Shown in pieces: positions 15,002 through 23,942 of a stretch of DNA of 64,000 nucleotides. The position numbers and the translations under genes are program-made. The stretch is from JB111 sp049856175 (GTDB taxonomy: Bacteria; Actinomycetota; Actinomycetes; Actinomycetales; Actinomycetaceae). The notes below the pieces were generated by a model. The model saw only the letters and a list, made by a program, of their open reading frames with translations. It ran no database searches and was not told the origin of the DNA. Location: the NCBI RefSeq assembly GCF_049856175.1, contig NZ_JBNDNA010000001.1, positions 434,001 through 498,000 on the forward strand, read 5' to 3'. Each line of letters starts with the position of its first letter. Position 1 is the stretch's first letter.

Positions 15002-16525
15002 TCAGGCGCCCGCCGCGCGGACCTTGTCCTCGATCGCCTGGCCGGTGGCCTGGTCGACGGCCTTGACGTAGAGGTAGACGCGCTCGCGCACGGCCTCGCT
15101 CACGCCGCCGAGCAGGGAGCCCGCCACCTGGTCGACGTAGGCGGCGCGCTGGTCGTCGTTCCAGACCTCGCGGACCAGGGTGCCCGGCTGGCCGAAGTCG
15201 TCGTCCTCGGCGTGGAGCGCGTACGCCTGGCGCACCATCTCGCCGTCGGCCTCCCAGCCCTCGTCCTCGACGCCCTGGAAGTCGGCGTAGTCGCGACCGT
15301 GGGAGTTGGGCACGTAGTTCGGCCGGGCGCCGCTGTGCTCGTACTCCATGGGACCGGCCTGGCCGTAGTTGTTCGTCTCGACGATCGGCTTGTTGACGGG
15401 CAGCTGGTTGTAGTTCGGGCCGATGCGGTACCGCTGCGCGTCGGCGTAGGCGAAGACGCGGCCGAGCAGCATCTTGTCGGGGCTGAAGCCGATGCCGGGG
15501 ACCACGTTCGAGGGCGCGAACGCGGCCTGCTCGATCTGGGCGTGGTGGTTGACCGGGTTCGTGTCGAGCGTCATCGTGCCGACCTCGATGAGCGGGTAGT
15601 CCGCGTGCGGCCACACCTTGGTGAGGTCGAACGGGTTGAACCGGTAGGTCTTCGCGTCCTCGTACGGCATGACCTGGACCGAGAGCTTCCAGGACGGGTG
15701 GTCGCCGCGGGCGATCGCGTCGAACAGGTCGCGGCGGTGGTGCTCCGCGTCGGTGCCGGCCAGCTCGTCGGCCTCGGTGTTGCTGAGGAACTCCATGCCC
15801 TGGTTCGTGTGGAAGTGGTACTTCACCCAGAAGCGCTCACCGGACTCGTTGACCCACTGGTAGGTGTGCGAGCCGTAGCCGTTCATGTGGCGCCACGTGC
15901 CGGGCAGGCCGCGCTCGCCCATGAGGTAGGTGACCTGGTGGGCCGACTCGGGGTTGAGCGTCCAGAAGTCCCACTGCATGTCGTTCGAGCGCAGGCCCGA
16001 GTCGGGCAGGCGCTTCTGCGAGTGGATGAAGTGGGGGAACTTCATGGGGTCGCGCACGAAGAACACCGGCGTGTTGTTGCCGACGAGGTCGTAGTTGCCC
16101 TCGGTCGTGTAGAAGCGCAGCGAGAAGCCGCGGACGTCGCGCCACGTGTCGGGCGAGCCCAGCTCGCCGGCGACGGTGGAGAAGCGGGCGAGCATCTCGG
16201 TGCGGGCGCCCGGCTGGAACACGGCGGCCTTGGTGTAGGCGGAGACGTCGTTCGTCACCTCGAAGCGGCCGAAGGCGCCCGAGCCCTTGGCGTGCGGACG
16301 ACGCTCCGGGACCGACTCGCGGTTGAAGCGGGCGAGGGACTCGACGAGCTTGACGTCGTGGAGCAGCAGCGGGCCGTTCGTGCCGACGCTCAGCGAGTTG
16401 CGGTCGCTGACGGCGGGCGCGCCGTTCTCGCGCGTGCTGGCGCCGGTGGGCGCCGTGCCCTCGGGGAGCGGGCCGAGCGTGTCGACGCTCGGGTCGTGCG
16501 GGACGGGTGCGTTACCTGCGGTCAC
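15002..16525 (-). CDS. katA: Monofunctional haem catalase
   Basis: 507 aa, a small-subunit catalase that converts hydrogen peroxide to water and oxygen. The active-site signature FNRESVPERRPHAKGSGAFG has the distal His at 78, and the partner Asn is at 150/151 (VGNNTPVFF). The proximal haem-Tyr signature RVFAYADAQRYRIG is intact. It has an N-terminal extension of about 30 residues rich in Pro/Gly/Thr. The start is GTG, preceded by AGAGGAA at a normal distance. It has an unusually long upstream region, with an inverted repeat at 16655-16679 that could be a peroxide-responsive operator. Ended by the hairpin at 14926-14961. Confidence 0.96.
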   Translation of the reverse strand: MTAGNAPVPHDPSVDTLGPLPEGTAPTGASTRENGAPAVSDRNSLSVGTNGPLLLHDVKLVESLARFNRESVPERRPHAKGSGAFGRFEVTNDVSAYTKAAVFQPGARTEMLARFSTVAGELGSPDTWRDVRGFSLRFYTTEGNYDLVGNNTPVFFVRDPMKFPHFIHSQKRLPDSGLRSNDMQWDFWTLNPESAHQVTYLMGERGLPGTWRHMNGYGSHTYQWVNESGERFWVKYHFHTNQGMEFLSNTEADELAGTDAEHHRRDLFDAIARGDHPSWKLSVQVMPYEDAKTYRFNPFDLTKVWPHADYPLIEVGTMTLDTNPVNHHAQIEQAAFAPSNVVPGIGFSPDKMLLGRVFAYADAQRYRIGPNYNQLPVNKPIVETNNYGQAGPMEYEHSGARPNYVPNSHGRDYADFQGVEDEGWEADGEMVRQAYALHAEDDDFGQPGTLVREVWNDDQRAAYVDQVAGSLLGGVSEAVRERVYLYVKAVDQATGQAIEDKVRAAGA

Positions 16526-17058
16526 GGTGTTCCTCTCGTGGATGTCGTCCTGCCCCGGGCATTCGGGAGTGTCGGGGCGGTCACGTGGTCCGGGCGCGTG
16601 ATCGGGGGCGCCCGGTGCGTCACGTTCCTGTCCGGTCCAATGTCGTCGGGGGACGAATCATTCCCAGATCCATGAATTCGTATGAAGTTGTCGGCCGCGC
16701 TGACCCCGAGCTCTCGGGTGGGGGACCTGGGGGTATGCGCTCCCGGGGATCGCCCCGGACCGGCCTGCGTCCAGGATATGACGCGGTGACAGCAACTGTG
16801 GGGTTCGTTCGGCAGACGAGACCGGACGGACGGTTGCGGTCCCGAAGCGGGTGCGCGGTGCGGGGAGGCTCTCCGTCCGTCGGGCGCTCTCGCTCGCCGC
16901 CGAACCCACCCGCTGGCCGCCGAACCCACATGCGCCGTCGTCTGTCTCGGCGTTCGATCTGGGGGTTCGGCGCGAACCCGCTGTCGCAGTGTCCGTCGCG
17001 TGTCGGCGGTCGGGCCTAGCCTGGGTCGACACGTCACGCCGACCTCGGAGGTTCGACC
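16526..17058. other. 533-bp intergenic region upstream of catalase and the PH-domain gene
   Basis: No convincing gene. It holds the AT-richest pocket of the area (about 16645-16700) with an inverted repeat, a 14-bp direct repeat (GCCGCCGAACCCAC at 16896-16909 and 16916-16929), and a TAGCCT box near 17017 that could be the -10 of the PH-domain gene, about 40 nt before its start. Confidence 0.6.
16655..16679. promoter_or_regulatory. Possible operator upstream of katA
   Basis: GAATCAT - 10 nt - ATGAATTC, an inverted repeat with one inserted base, in an AT-rich pocket 130-154 bp upstream of the catalase start. Fur/PerR-like repressors control many actinobacterial catalase genes and bind AT-rich dyads. 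No regulator gene is adjacent, so assignment is tentative. Confidence 0.35.
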
Positions 17059-17487
17059 ATGGGGTTCCTGCAGGGGCTCGCCGGCAACATGCAGCAGATG
17101 GACGAGAAGGGCGCCCGTGCGACCTACGGCCAGTGGCTGACCGAGGGCGAGCAGCTCCAGTCCGCCTACCGCATGATCCGGGACGGTTTCGCGCTCACGG
17201 ACCGCCGCATCATCACGACCGACCGGCAGGGCGTGACCGGGAAGAAGGTGCGGGTCTTCTCGATCGCGCTCGACTCGGTCGTGGACGTGACCGCCGAGAC
17301 TGCCGGCTCGGGGATCGACGACTCCGAGCTGACGATCACCTACATCACGACCCCGCGGCTACGAGCGCACAACTCCGCGACGGCGACCTACACGTTCGAG
17401 TTCCCCAAGAGCTTCGACCTTCCCGCCCTGTACCGATACTTCATGACGGTCGCGGAGCGGAACCGGACCGCACTCAACGCGAGCTGA
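17059..17487 (+). CDS. Bacterial PH-domain protein
   Basis: 142 aa, soluble. The body fits the bacterial pleckstrin-homology family (bPH_1/bPH_3): YRMIRDGFALTDRRIITTDRQGVTGKKVRVFSI is the typical strand pattern 'aLTdrRlI..d..g..gkk..v.siplssI', and a C-terminal helix follows (FDLPALYRYFMTVAERNR). Role unknown; such domains often sit on membranes or in stress proteins. GGAGG lies 8 nt before the ATG. The DUF488 gene follows after 13 nt, so the two are likely one transcript. Confidence 0.85.
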   Translation: MGFLQGLAGNMQQMDEKGARATYGQWLTEGEQLQSAYRMIRDGFALTDRRIITTDRQGVTGKKVRVFSIALDSVVDVTAETAGSGIDDSELTITYITTPRLRAHNSATATYTFEFPKSFDLPALYRYFMTVAERNRTALNAS

Positions 17488-17500
17488 TCGGAGGGGAGTC

Positions 17501-17839
17501 ATGGGCGTCGAGATCAAGCGCGTGTACGACGACGCGGCGCGATCGGACGGGTACCGCGTGCTCGTCGACCGGGTCTGGCCCCGCGGCGTGAAGAAGGAGG
17601 ACGCCGAGCTCGACGAGTGGCTGAAGGACGTGGCGCCGTCCACCGACCTGCGCAAGTGGTTCGGCCACGACCCGGACCGGTACGAGGAGTTCGGCAGGCG
17701 CTACGAGGCCGAGCTCGAGGGCTCGGACGCCCTCGACCACCTCGCAGAGCTGGTCGAGGAGCACGAGCGGGTGACCCTGCTGTACGCCGCCAAGGACACG
17801 GAGCACAACCACGCCCGCGTGCTCGCCGGGCTGCTCTGA
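17501..17839 (+). CDS. DUF488 family protein (YeaO-like)
   Basis: 112 aa, full length for the compact DUF488 group. It has the RVYDDAARSDGYRVLVDRVWPRGVKKEDAELDEWLKDVAPS N-terminal pattern with the invariant RVWPRG, and the C-terminal VTLLYAAKDTEHNHARVL with the conserved D-x-x-x-N-H-A. Biochemical role is not established. The Shine-Dalgarno is GGAGGGGA. Lies 13 nt after the PH-domain gene. Confidence 0.9.
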   Translation: MGVEIKRVYDDAARSDGYRVLVDRVWPRGVKKEDAELDEWLKDVAPSTDLRKWFGHDPDRYEEFGRRYEAELEGSDALDHLAELVEEHERVTLLYAAKDTEHNHARVLAGLL

Positions 17840-17882
17840 GCGCCGGGGCGCCCGACCCCTGACGAGCGGGCCAGAGGGGCGA

Positions 17883-18962
17883 TCACCGCCGCCGACGGGG
17901 CGGTCGCAGGAGCGACTCGAGCGGCCCTCGACCGATCCCGATGCGCCAGGCCGTCGCCCCGGCCACGGCACCGACGACGATGAGCGCGGACAGTGCGTAC
18001 CCCTGGGTGAGCGTGTGCGGCAGGGGCCGGAGGGCGGCGAGCACGAGCAGGTGCCCGACGTAGATGGTCAGAGCGAGCTGACCCGTTGCCACGAGCGGCC
18101 GCGCCCAGGGGCGCGCGAGCTCGTCGCCGAGCAGGAGCGCGACGCCCACGACCGCCACCGCGCTCGCCGCGGAACCGACGAGCCACAACGGCATCTGACC
18201 GTGCGCCGCGCTCGTGACGAGGAGGCCCGGGAACGGTTCGCCGTCCGGGTCGTAGAACGCAGCCGCGCCGAGGGCGGAGACGACGGCGGCGCCGACGGTG
18301 ATGCCGAGCCCCCACGCGGCGAGTCGCCACTGCGTCGGGCGGTCACCGAGGTCGCGCCGGCCGAGCCACATCCCGAACAGGAACGGCGCCAGCCAGGTGA
18401 CGACCGGGTATGGGCCGGTCAGCACCGCCGATCGCGCCGCCTCGACCGGCGTCATCAGCAGGTCGGGCGCCGGGGAGACGTCGCCCGTCCCGAGCCACAT
18501 CCACAGCAGCGGGCCGGCGACGACGGCCAGCCCGGCAGCGACCAGCAGCACGCGGTCGGACGCCGCCATGACGAGGCCGCCGACGGCGAACAGCACCGCG
18601 TACGTGACGAGGATGACGTCGGACCCGTGGTCCAGGAGCTGCAGAACCAGCCCGATGACGAGCACCAGGGCGGCCCGCCAGGCGACGACCAGCCAGGTGC
18701 GCGGCCGGTACTCCCGGCCGCGCGGTCCGCGCACGCGCCGGGTCAGCATCGAGAGCCCGACGCCGGCGAGCAGCACGAAGAGCACGGACGCGCGCCCGTG
18801 GGGCAGGTTGTACACGGAGCCCGCCCAGCCCGGCACCCCGGTCGGGCCGACGTTGACGGCGACCATCCCGACGATCGCGACCGTGCGCGCGACGTCCAGG
18901 GCGACGATCCGCTCGTCCCCCCGCCGCTCGGACGTCACGGCCCCGCGGTGGTCATCGGTCAC
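17883..18962 (-). CDS. Multi-TM DUF418/heparan-N-acetyltransferase-like membrane protein
   Basis: 359 aa, about ten TM helices. The N-terminal ERIVALDVARTVAIVGMVAVNV matches the 'R..alDvaRg.Ailgm..vN' start of the DUF418/HGSNAT-like family. GRASVLFVLLAGVGLSML and the C-terminal QLALTIYVGHLLVLAAL are also family-like. These proteins are thought to move acyl groups across membranes; substrate unknown. The GTG start at 18962 is preceded by GGGAGGTGG. Divergent from the gamma-glutamyltransferase gene. Confidence 0.8.
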   Translation of the reverse strand: MTDDHRGAVTSERRGDERIVALDVARTVAIVGMVAVNVGPTGVPGWAGSVYNLPHGRASVLFVLLAGVGLSMLTRRVRGPRGREYRPRTWLVVAWRAALVLVIGLVLQLLDHGSDVILVTYAVLFAVGGLVMAASDRVLLVAAGLAVVAGPLLWMWLGTGDVSPAPDLLMTPVEAARSAVLTGPYPVVTWLAPFLFGMWLGRRDLGDRPTQWRLAAWGLGITVGAAVVSALGAAAFYDPDGEPFPGLLVTSAAHGQMPLWLVGSAASAVAVVGVALLLGDELARPWARPLVATGQLALTIYVGHLLVLAALRPLPHTLTQGYALSALIVVGAVAGATAWRIGIGRGPLESLLRPPRRRR

Positions 18963-19199
18963 ACGCCCCCACCTCCCCGACTGTGGACCGACCGCGCCGT
19001 GGGCTCTCGGGTGGCCTTGCTGCGAGGTTACCGAGAGCGCGTGCCTGCTGGCGAAAGGGCGCGGCCACCGGGGTTGCGACGACCACCCCGGCCCCGTCGT
19101 GCGCGTGCCCGCGGCCCGGGAGCGCCGGCCGACCGGCGCGTGGGGGCGCGGCATGCCAACCTGGACGGTGCCACGACGTCGGTGTGAGGTGGAGGAACG

Positions 19200-20975
19200 A
19201 TGACACGACGACGGCACGCGTCCGCGCGCTCCCGCCTCGCGGTGGTGGTGGTCGCGGCGGCGACGCTCGCCGGGGGGTGCACCGCGTCGGAGCCCTCGTC
19301 GGGACCGGAGCCCACCACGGAGCCCGGATCCCCGCCCACGCCGACCGTCGGGCCCAGCCCGACGCACGGGACGTCGCCGTCGGAGGCACCCTCGGCAGAG
19401 GCGACGGAGACCCCGTCGGACCCACCGGACGAGACGGCCCTGGACTCGATGGGCGTGAGCGCCGGCGACCCCGCCGCGGTCGAGGCGGGAACGGAGGTCC
19501 TGGCCGACGGCGGGTCCGCCGTCGACGCGGCGATCGCCACCGCGTTCGCCGTCTCGGTCGTCGAGCCGTTCGCGTCCGGCGTCGGGGGCGGCGGCGCGAC
19601 ACTCGTCGTCCCCACGGTCGGGGACGAGGAACCGCAGGCTTACGACTACCGCGAGGTCGTCCCCGACGACGGCGTCGTCCCCCCGGGCGGAACCGGCGTC
19701 CCCGGGTTCGTCGCCGGCATGGCGGAGCTGCACGCGGACCACGGGCGCCTCGAGTGGAGCCGGCTCCTCGAGCCCGCGATCGAGCTCGCGTCCGACGGGC
19801 ACCCGGTCTCCGAGGTTCTCGCCGGTCTGCTCGACACGCCCACCGGGCGCCAGGTGGCGGCAGAGAACCCCCAGTTCACCACCGGCGGCACGCCCCTCGG
19901 CGAGGGGGAGACCCTCGTCCAGGACGAGCTCGCCGCGACGCTGGGCGTGCTCGCGGACGAGGGCGCGGACGCCTTCTACACCGGCACCCTGAGCAGCGAC
20001 CTCGCCGCCGCTCCGGGGCTCGACCCTGGCTCGCTCGCGGGCTACCAGGTGGTCCGCTCGCAGCCCGCGCGCGGGGCGCTCGGTGACCACGAGGTGCTCG
20101 CCGCCGCACCGCCCCTGCCGGGGGCCGCCCTCGTCCAGCAGCTTCAGGTCGCCGAGGCTCTGGGCGTCGCCGACCTCGAGCCGGGCACCGCGGACCACAC
20201 CCACCGACTCGCCGGCGCCTGGCAGGTGGCGGACGGGACCGCGCAGACCCTGCTGGGCGACCCCGCCTTCGTCGACGTGCCGCTCGACGAGATCACCGAC
20301 CCCGGGGCCAACGCGGAGCTCGCCGGGGCGCTGCCGATCGACCCGAGCGTCGACGGGCCCGCGCCCGCCGGGCCTGCCCCGGCGGTGCCGGAACGGGCCG
20401 ACCTCGCGGAGGCGGGCAACACGACCCACGTCAGCGTGGTGGACGCGGACGGGCTGGCCGTGTCGATGACGAACACCATCACGCACTTCTGGGGGTCGGG
20501 GCAGAGCGTCGGCGGATTCTTCCTCAACGATCAGCTCACCCGGTTCGAGGCCATCGGGACCACCGACGCCAACGAGCCGGCACCCGGCCGACGGTCGGTC
20601 AGCTGGTCGATCCCCGCGGTCGTCGTCGACGGCGAGGACCGGCCCGTCCTCGCGATCGGCACGCCCGGCGGTCGGCGGATCCCCAACATCCTCACCGGCG
20701 TCGTCGCCCGGTGGGTGCTCCACGACCAGAGCCTCGAGGAGGCGGTCGCCGCGCCCCGGGCGCACGCCGAGGGGCAGATCCTGCAGATGGAGGCGGCCCC
20801 GGACGCTGCCACCGCGGATGCGCTCGCCGGGCTCGGGTACTCGATCGAGGTACCGGACCCCGAGGACCACGTCTTCGGCTCGGTACAGGCGCTGGCGATC
20901 GACCACGGCGCCCGCGAGGTGCGCGGTGCCGAGGACACCCGACGCGACGGGACGTTCACGGTCGTCGACCGGTGA
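19200..20975 (+). CDS. ggt: Gamma-glutamyltransferase, lipoprotein form
   Basis: 591 aa, extracellular. The signal peptide ends in a lipobox LAGGC with the lipidated Cys at 27, then a Pro/Ser/Thr/Glu-rich linker (28-80). The catalytic region includes LADGGSAVDAAIATAFAVSVVEP and GVGGGGATLVV. The autoprocessing nucleophile is in NTTHVSVVDADG (Thr about 408). The small subunit continues with SMTNTITHFWGSG and the glycine-rich GTPGGRRIPN. The enzyme transfers or hydrolyses gamma-glutamyl groups, for example of glutathione-like or polyglutamyl compounds. Mycothiol-producing actinobacteria lack abundant glutathione, so the natural donor is open. Confidence 0.93.
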   Translation: MTRRRHASARSRLAVVVVAAATLAGGCTASEPSSGPEPTTEPGSPPTPTVGPSPTHGTSPSEAPSAEATETPSDPPDETALDSMGVSAGDPAAVEAGTEVLADGGSAVDAAIATAFAVSVVEPFASGVGGGGATLVVPTVGDEEPQAYDYREVVPDDGVVPPGGTGVPGFVAGMAELHADHGRLEWSRLLEPAIELASDGHPVSEVLAGLLDTPTGRQVAAENPQFTTGGTPLGEGETLVQDELAATLGVLADEGADAFYTGTLSSDLAAAPGLDPGSLAGYQVVRSQPARGALGDHEVLAAAPPLPGAALVQQLQVAEALGVADLEPGTADHTHRLAGAWQVADGTAQTLLGDPAFVDVPLDEITDPGANAELAGALPIDPSVDGPAPAGPAPAVPERADLAEAGNTTHVSVVDADGLAVSMTNTITHFWGSGQSVGGFFLNDQLTRFEAIGTTDANEPAPGRRSVSWSIPAVVVDGEDRPVLAIGTPGGRRIPNILTGVVARWVLHDQSLEEAVAAPRAHAEGQILQMEAAPDAATADALAGLGYSIEVPDPEDHVFGSVQALAIDHGAREVRGAEDTRRDGTFTVVDR

Positions 20976-21036
20976 CGGCCGGCCCCGCGCTCGCACCCCC
21001 ACTCTCGGCGACCGGACGCCGGGCGACCTGGCGGGG

Positions 21037-21585
21037 TCAGTCGCGCGGTCCCTCCCACGGGTAGCCGGCCGCGAGCAGCACCTCGCGGTGCCGGCCGCGG
21101 TCTCCCTCGAGCTCGTCGTCGTACAGGCGACGGCCGGCGGCGGTCTCGACGACGAGGTGACCCTTCTCGGGGTACACGGCGTCGACCTGGTCGCGCGCGA
21201 TCTCCCGGACCACCTCGTTGCCGCGCGTCACCGTGATCCGCTCGCGGCTCACCATGAGGACCGTGGCGCGATGCACGACGACGGCGCCGAGCGCCAGGCC
21301 CAGCAGCAGCCCGAGCAGCGGCCTGCCCCACGAGAGCCAGGACTGGTCGAACGACCCGATCAGCTCGAGCGGCCCCTGGAACGGCATCCACGGCACCCGC
21401 GCGGCCCAGCCCGCCAGCAGCGGGACCAGGGCGCCGACCGCCGCGCCGCCACCGCCGAAGATCGCGTACGTCCACGTCCGGTCGGACCCGTGGATGCCCC
21501 CGATCGCGACCGCGGGGTCGTCCGCGCGGGCCGGGTCGTCGTCCCGACCGGCGTCGTCGGGTCCGGGCCGGTGTGCGTCGTCCAT
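21037..21585 (-). CDS. YqeB-like membrane protein
   Basis: 182 aa. An acidic, Asp-rich N-terminus (1-30) is followed by two TM helices (about 38-60 and 82-104) and a C-terminal PH-like half: HRATVLMVSRERITVTRGNEVVREIARDQVDAVYPEKGHLVVE, then LYDDELEGDRGRHREVLLAAGYPW. This matches the uncharacterised actinobacterial/Bacillus YqeB family. Start taken at the ATG 21 codons into the open frame, where the acidic conserved start lies. It converges on the gamma-glutamyltransferase gene. Confidence 0.75.
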   Translation of the reverse strand: MDDAHRPGPDDAGRDDDPARADDPAVAIGGIHGSDRTWTYAIFGGGGAAVGALVPLLAGWAARVPWMPFQGPLELIGSFDQSWLSWGRPLLGLLLGLALGAVVVHRATVLMVSRERITVTRGNEVVREIARDQVDAVYPEKGHLVVETAAGRRLYDDELEGDRGRHREVLLAAGYPWEGPRD

Positions 21586-21710
21586 GGGTCGACAGCGTAG
21601 GGGCGGCACGCGCAGGGTCCGAGCCGTCCGACGCGGCGTCCGCACGTCGTCCGACCCCCGTGTGAGCGCGGTCTTATCTCGGCGGTGACTCCTCTCTCAC
21701 CAGGGGTTTC

Positions 21711-21716
21711 TAGCGT
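21711..21716 (+). promoter_or_regulatory. Probable -10 box of the HTTM operon
   Basis: TAGCGT in an unusually AT-rich patch (21670-21720) in front of the five-gene operon. If this is the -10 box, the transcript starts about 21723 and the open frame's earlier ATG at 21685 cannot be used. Confidence 0.4.
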
Positions 21717-21780
21717 TCCAGTCAGCCGGAGACGGCACGCGCGGCGACACAGCGACAGACCGACGGCACGGACCGACGGC

Positions 21781-22056
21781 GTGGTGTTCGCCGCGCGGGA
21801 CGCGCTCGGCGCCGTCGCGGGTGTGCGCTGGCTCGCCGACGCCGATCTCCCGCTCCTCGCCGTCAGCGGCCTGCTCACGTCCGCGCCGCTGGCGGTCCGC
21901 GAGCTCGAGGCCGTGCACCCGAACATGACTATCGTCGACACGATGGCCCTCGACGAGCCCGAGCAGGCCGTGATGCTGCGCGACGCCGCCCTGGCCACCC
22001 GTACCCGGGGTGTGCCGGGCCTCGCCGCGCTCAGCGAGGACGCGAAGGCGGTCTGA
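21781..22056 (+). CDS. Small protein of unknown function, first gene of the HTTM operon
   Basis: About 91 aa from a GTG at 21781 (start uncertain; the frame is open from 21685, but that lies before the likely -10 box). Codon use is strongly GC3-biased throughout, so it is coding. It has an alpha/beta look: VRWLADADLPLLAVSGLLTSAPLAVRELEAVHP, then MTIVDTMALDEPEQAVMLRDAALATR. I recognise no family. No signal peptide or Cys-rich tail is visible. Its stop lies 2 nt before the ABC transporter start, so it is co-transcribed and likely tied to that operon. Confidence 0.6.
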   Translation: MVFAARDALGAVAGVRWLADADLPLLAVSGLLTSAPLAVRELEAVHPNMTIVDTMALDEPEQAVMLRDAALATRTRGVPGLAALSEDAKAV

Positions 22057-22058
22057 CC

Positions 22059-23942
22059 ATGACCCGTCCGGTTCCCCGGCCGACGGGCGCGCCGACGCCG
22101 TACTCGGCGCCCACCCCGTCCGAGGCCCACGACGTCGCCTCCGTGCGCGCGCCGACGTCCGAGGCCCACGACGTCGGCTCCGCGCACGCGCCGCCGGCCG
22201 AGAACGAGCCACCGGTCCCCAAGGCCCCGAGCGTCCCGCGCCCGATCGGCGCCGGTCGACGCCTGCGCTTCGTCCTGCTCATCGGCATCGGCGTGGGCCA
22301 GGCGCTCGCCGCCGTCGGCGTCGCGATGCTCACCCAGCGCGGCTTCGACACCCTCCTCGGGTCGGCGGCCGGCGGCCAGGGCTCTCAACCGTCCCCCGGC
22401 GCGACGGGCCTGACGACCCTCGTCGTCGGCCTGCTCGCCTGCGTGCTGATCAGCGCCTGGATGCGCGGGGCCGAGCGCACGGAGTCGGAGAAGCTCGGCC
22501 AGCACTACGTCACCGAGGTCCGCGCCGTCCTCTTCACGCACCTCACCGCCGTCCCGGCGCGCGAGCTCGGCCGCCGCGGCCGCGGCGACATGCTGATGAA
22601 GTTCGTCGGCGACCTGTCCGCCCTGCGGCTGTGGGTCAGCCGCGGCCTCGCCCGCCTCACCGTGGCCGGCGTCGCCATCGCCCTGGCGATCACCGCCGTC
22701 GCGTGGATGAACCTCACCCTCGGCCTGGCCGTCGGCGGGGTGCTCGTCCTCGGCGGGGCGCTCACGCTCGCCATCACCCCGTGGATGATGCGCACCGCCA
22801 AGGTCTCCCGGCGACGCCGGTCCCGCCTGACCGGCGAGGTCACCGAGCGGCTCACCCAGGTCGCCGTGCTCCAGGCCGCCGGCCAGGAACGCCGCGAGGG
22901 CAAGCGGGTCGGCCGGCACAGCGAGAAGGTCGCCGCCGCCATGGTCGACCAGGCACGTGCCTCGGGCGCCGCCCGCGCCATCGCCGAGGGCACCGCCGTC
23001 GCCGCGAGCGCAGCCGCCCTGGTGGTCGGCGGCATCGAGGTCACGGCCGGCCGGGCCTCCCCGGGCACGATCGTCGCCGGCGTGAGCGTGGCCGGCATGC
23101 TCGCCGGCTACCTGCGGGACCTCGGGCGGGTCGCCGAGTACGCCTCCCGCGCGAAGGTCGCCATGGCGGCCGTGCGCCGGTTCCTCGACATCGCCCCGCT
23201 GCCGGTCACGCCCGGCGCGCCGGACATCGAGGTCGACCGCGGCCTCGTCGAGGTCGACGACGTCAGCCTCGGCACCGCGCTGACCGACGTCACCGTCCGC
23301 GCCGAGCCCGGCACCCGGGTCGCCGTCGTCGGACCCAACGGCGCGGGCAAGTCCACGCTCACCTCCGTCGTGGCCCGCCTCGTCGACCCCGACGCCGGGA
23401 CCGTGCGCATCGACGGGCAGGACGTCCGGCACCGCTCGCTGCGCTCCGTCCGGCGCTCGATCGGGATCTCCTCGCCGAGCATGCCCCTGCTCTCGGGCAG
23501 CGTCCGGCGCAACGTCACCTACCGGATCCCCAGGGTCGACGACGCCGAGCTCGAGCGCGTGACCCGCCTGTGCGGCCTCGACGAGCTCGTCGCCTCCCTG
23601 CCCGACGGCTGGGACACCGACGTCGGCCCCGGCGGCGGCCGGCTCTCCGCCGGCCAGCAGGCGCGCATCTCCATCGCCCGCGCCGCCCTGGGCCGGCCCG
23701 CGCTGCTCGTGCTCGACGAGGCCGAGGCCCACCTCGACCCCGAGAACTCACGTGTCGTCGACCGCGTGCTGGCCGACCACCACGGCACCGCCCTGGTGGT
23801 CACGCACCGGCACGAGCTCATGGCGTCCTCCGACGTCGTCTGGTGCCTGGAGGACGGCCGGCTCACCAGGGTCGCCACCCCCGCGGAGCTCCTCTCGTCC
23901 GACGACGACGCCGCACGGCTCGCCGAGGCGGTGCCGGCATGA
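22059..23942 (+). CDS. ABC half-exporter (TM domain fused to ATPase)
   Basis: 627 aa. A 65-residue Pro/Ala-rich N-terminus precedes a six-helix exporter domain (about 66-370) and one ATPase domain (about 390-615). Walker A is GPNGAGKST, the signature is LSAGQQARISIARA (LSGGQ changed to LSAGQ), Walker B is ALLVLDEAEAHLD and the H-loop is VVTHRH. The Q-loop position reads ISSPSMPLLSG without the usual Gln, so coupling may differ from classical exporters. It must dimerise to work. The next gene's ATG overlaps its stop (ATGA), placing it firmly in an operon with a flavoprotein and an HTTM protein. The cargo is unknown; a lipid or peptide product of the neighbours is a reasonable guess. Confidence 0.88.
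   Translation: MTRPVPRPTGAPTPYSAPTPSEAHDVASVRAPTSEAHDVGSAHAPPAENEPPVPKAPSVPRPIGAGRRLRFVLLIGIGVGQALAAVGVAMLTQRGFDTLLGSAAGGQGSQPSPGATGLTTLVVGLLACVLISAWMRGAERTESEKLGQHYVTEVRAVLFTHLTAVPARELGRRGRGDMLMKFVGDLSALRLWVSRGLARLTVAGVAIALAITAVAWMNLTLGLAVGGVLVLGGALTLAITPWMMRTAKVSRRRRSRLTGEVTERLTQVAVLQAAGQERREGKRVGRHSEKVAAAMVDQARASGAARAIAEGTAVAASAAALVVGGIEVTAGRASPGTIVAGVSVAGMLAGYLRDLGRVAEYASRAKVAMAAVRRFLDIAPLPVTPGAPDIEVDRGLVEVDDVSLGTALTDVTVRAEPGTRVAVVGPNGAGKSTLTSVVARLVDPDAGTVRIDGQDVRHRSLRSVRRSIGISSPSMPLLSGSVRRNVTYRIPRVDDAELERVTRLCGLDELVASLPDGWDTDVGPGGGRLSAGQQARISIARAALGRPALLVLDEAEAHLDPENSRVVDRVLADHHGTALVVTHRHELMASSDVVWCLEDGRLTRVATPAELLSSDDDAARLAEAVPA

Noticed and set aside
17883..21002. A 1039-codon minus-strand open frame
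   Set aside because: Only its last 360 codons are a real gene (17883-18962); the rest is antisense to the gamma-glutamyltransferase gene and reads as Arg/Gly/Asp-rich nonsense.
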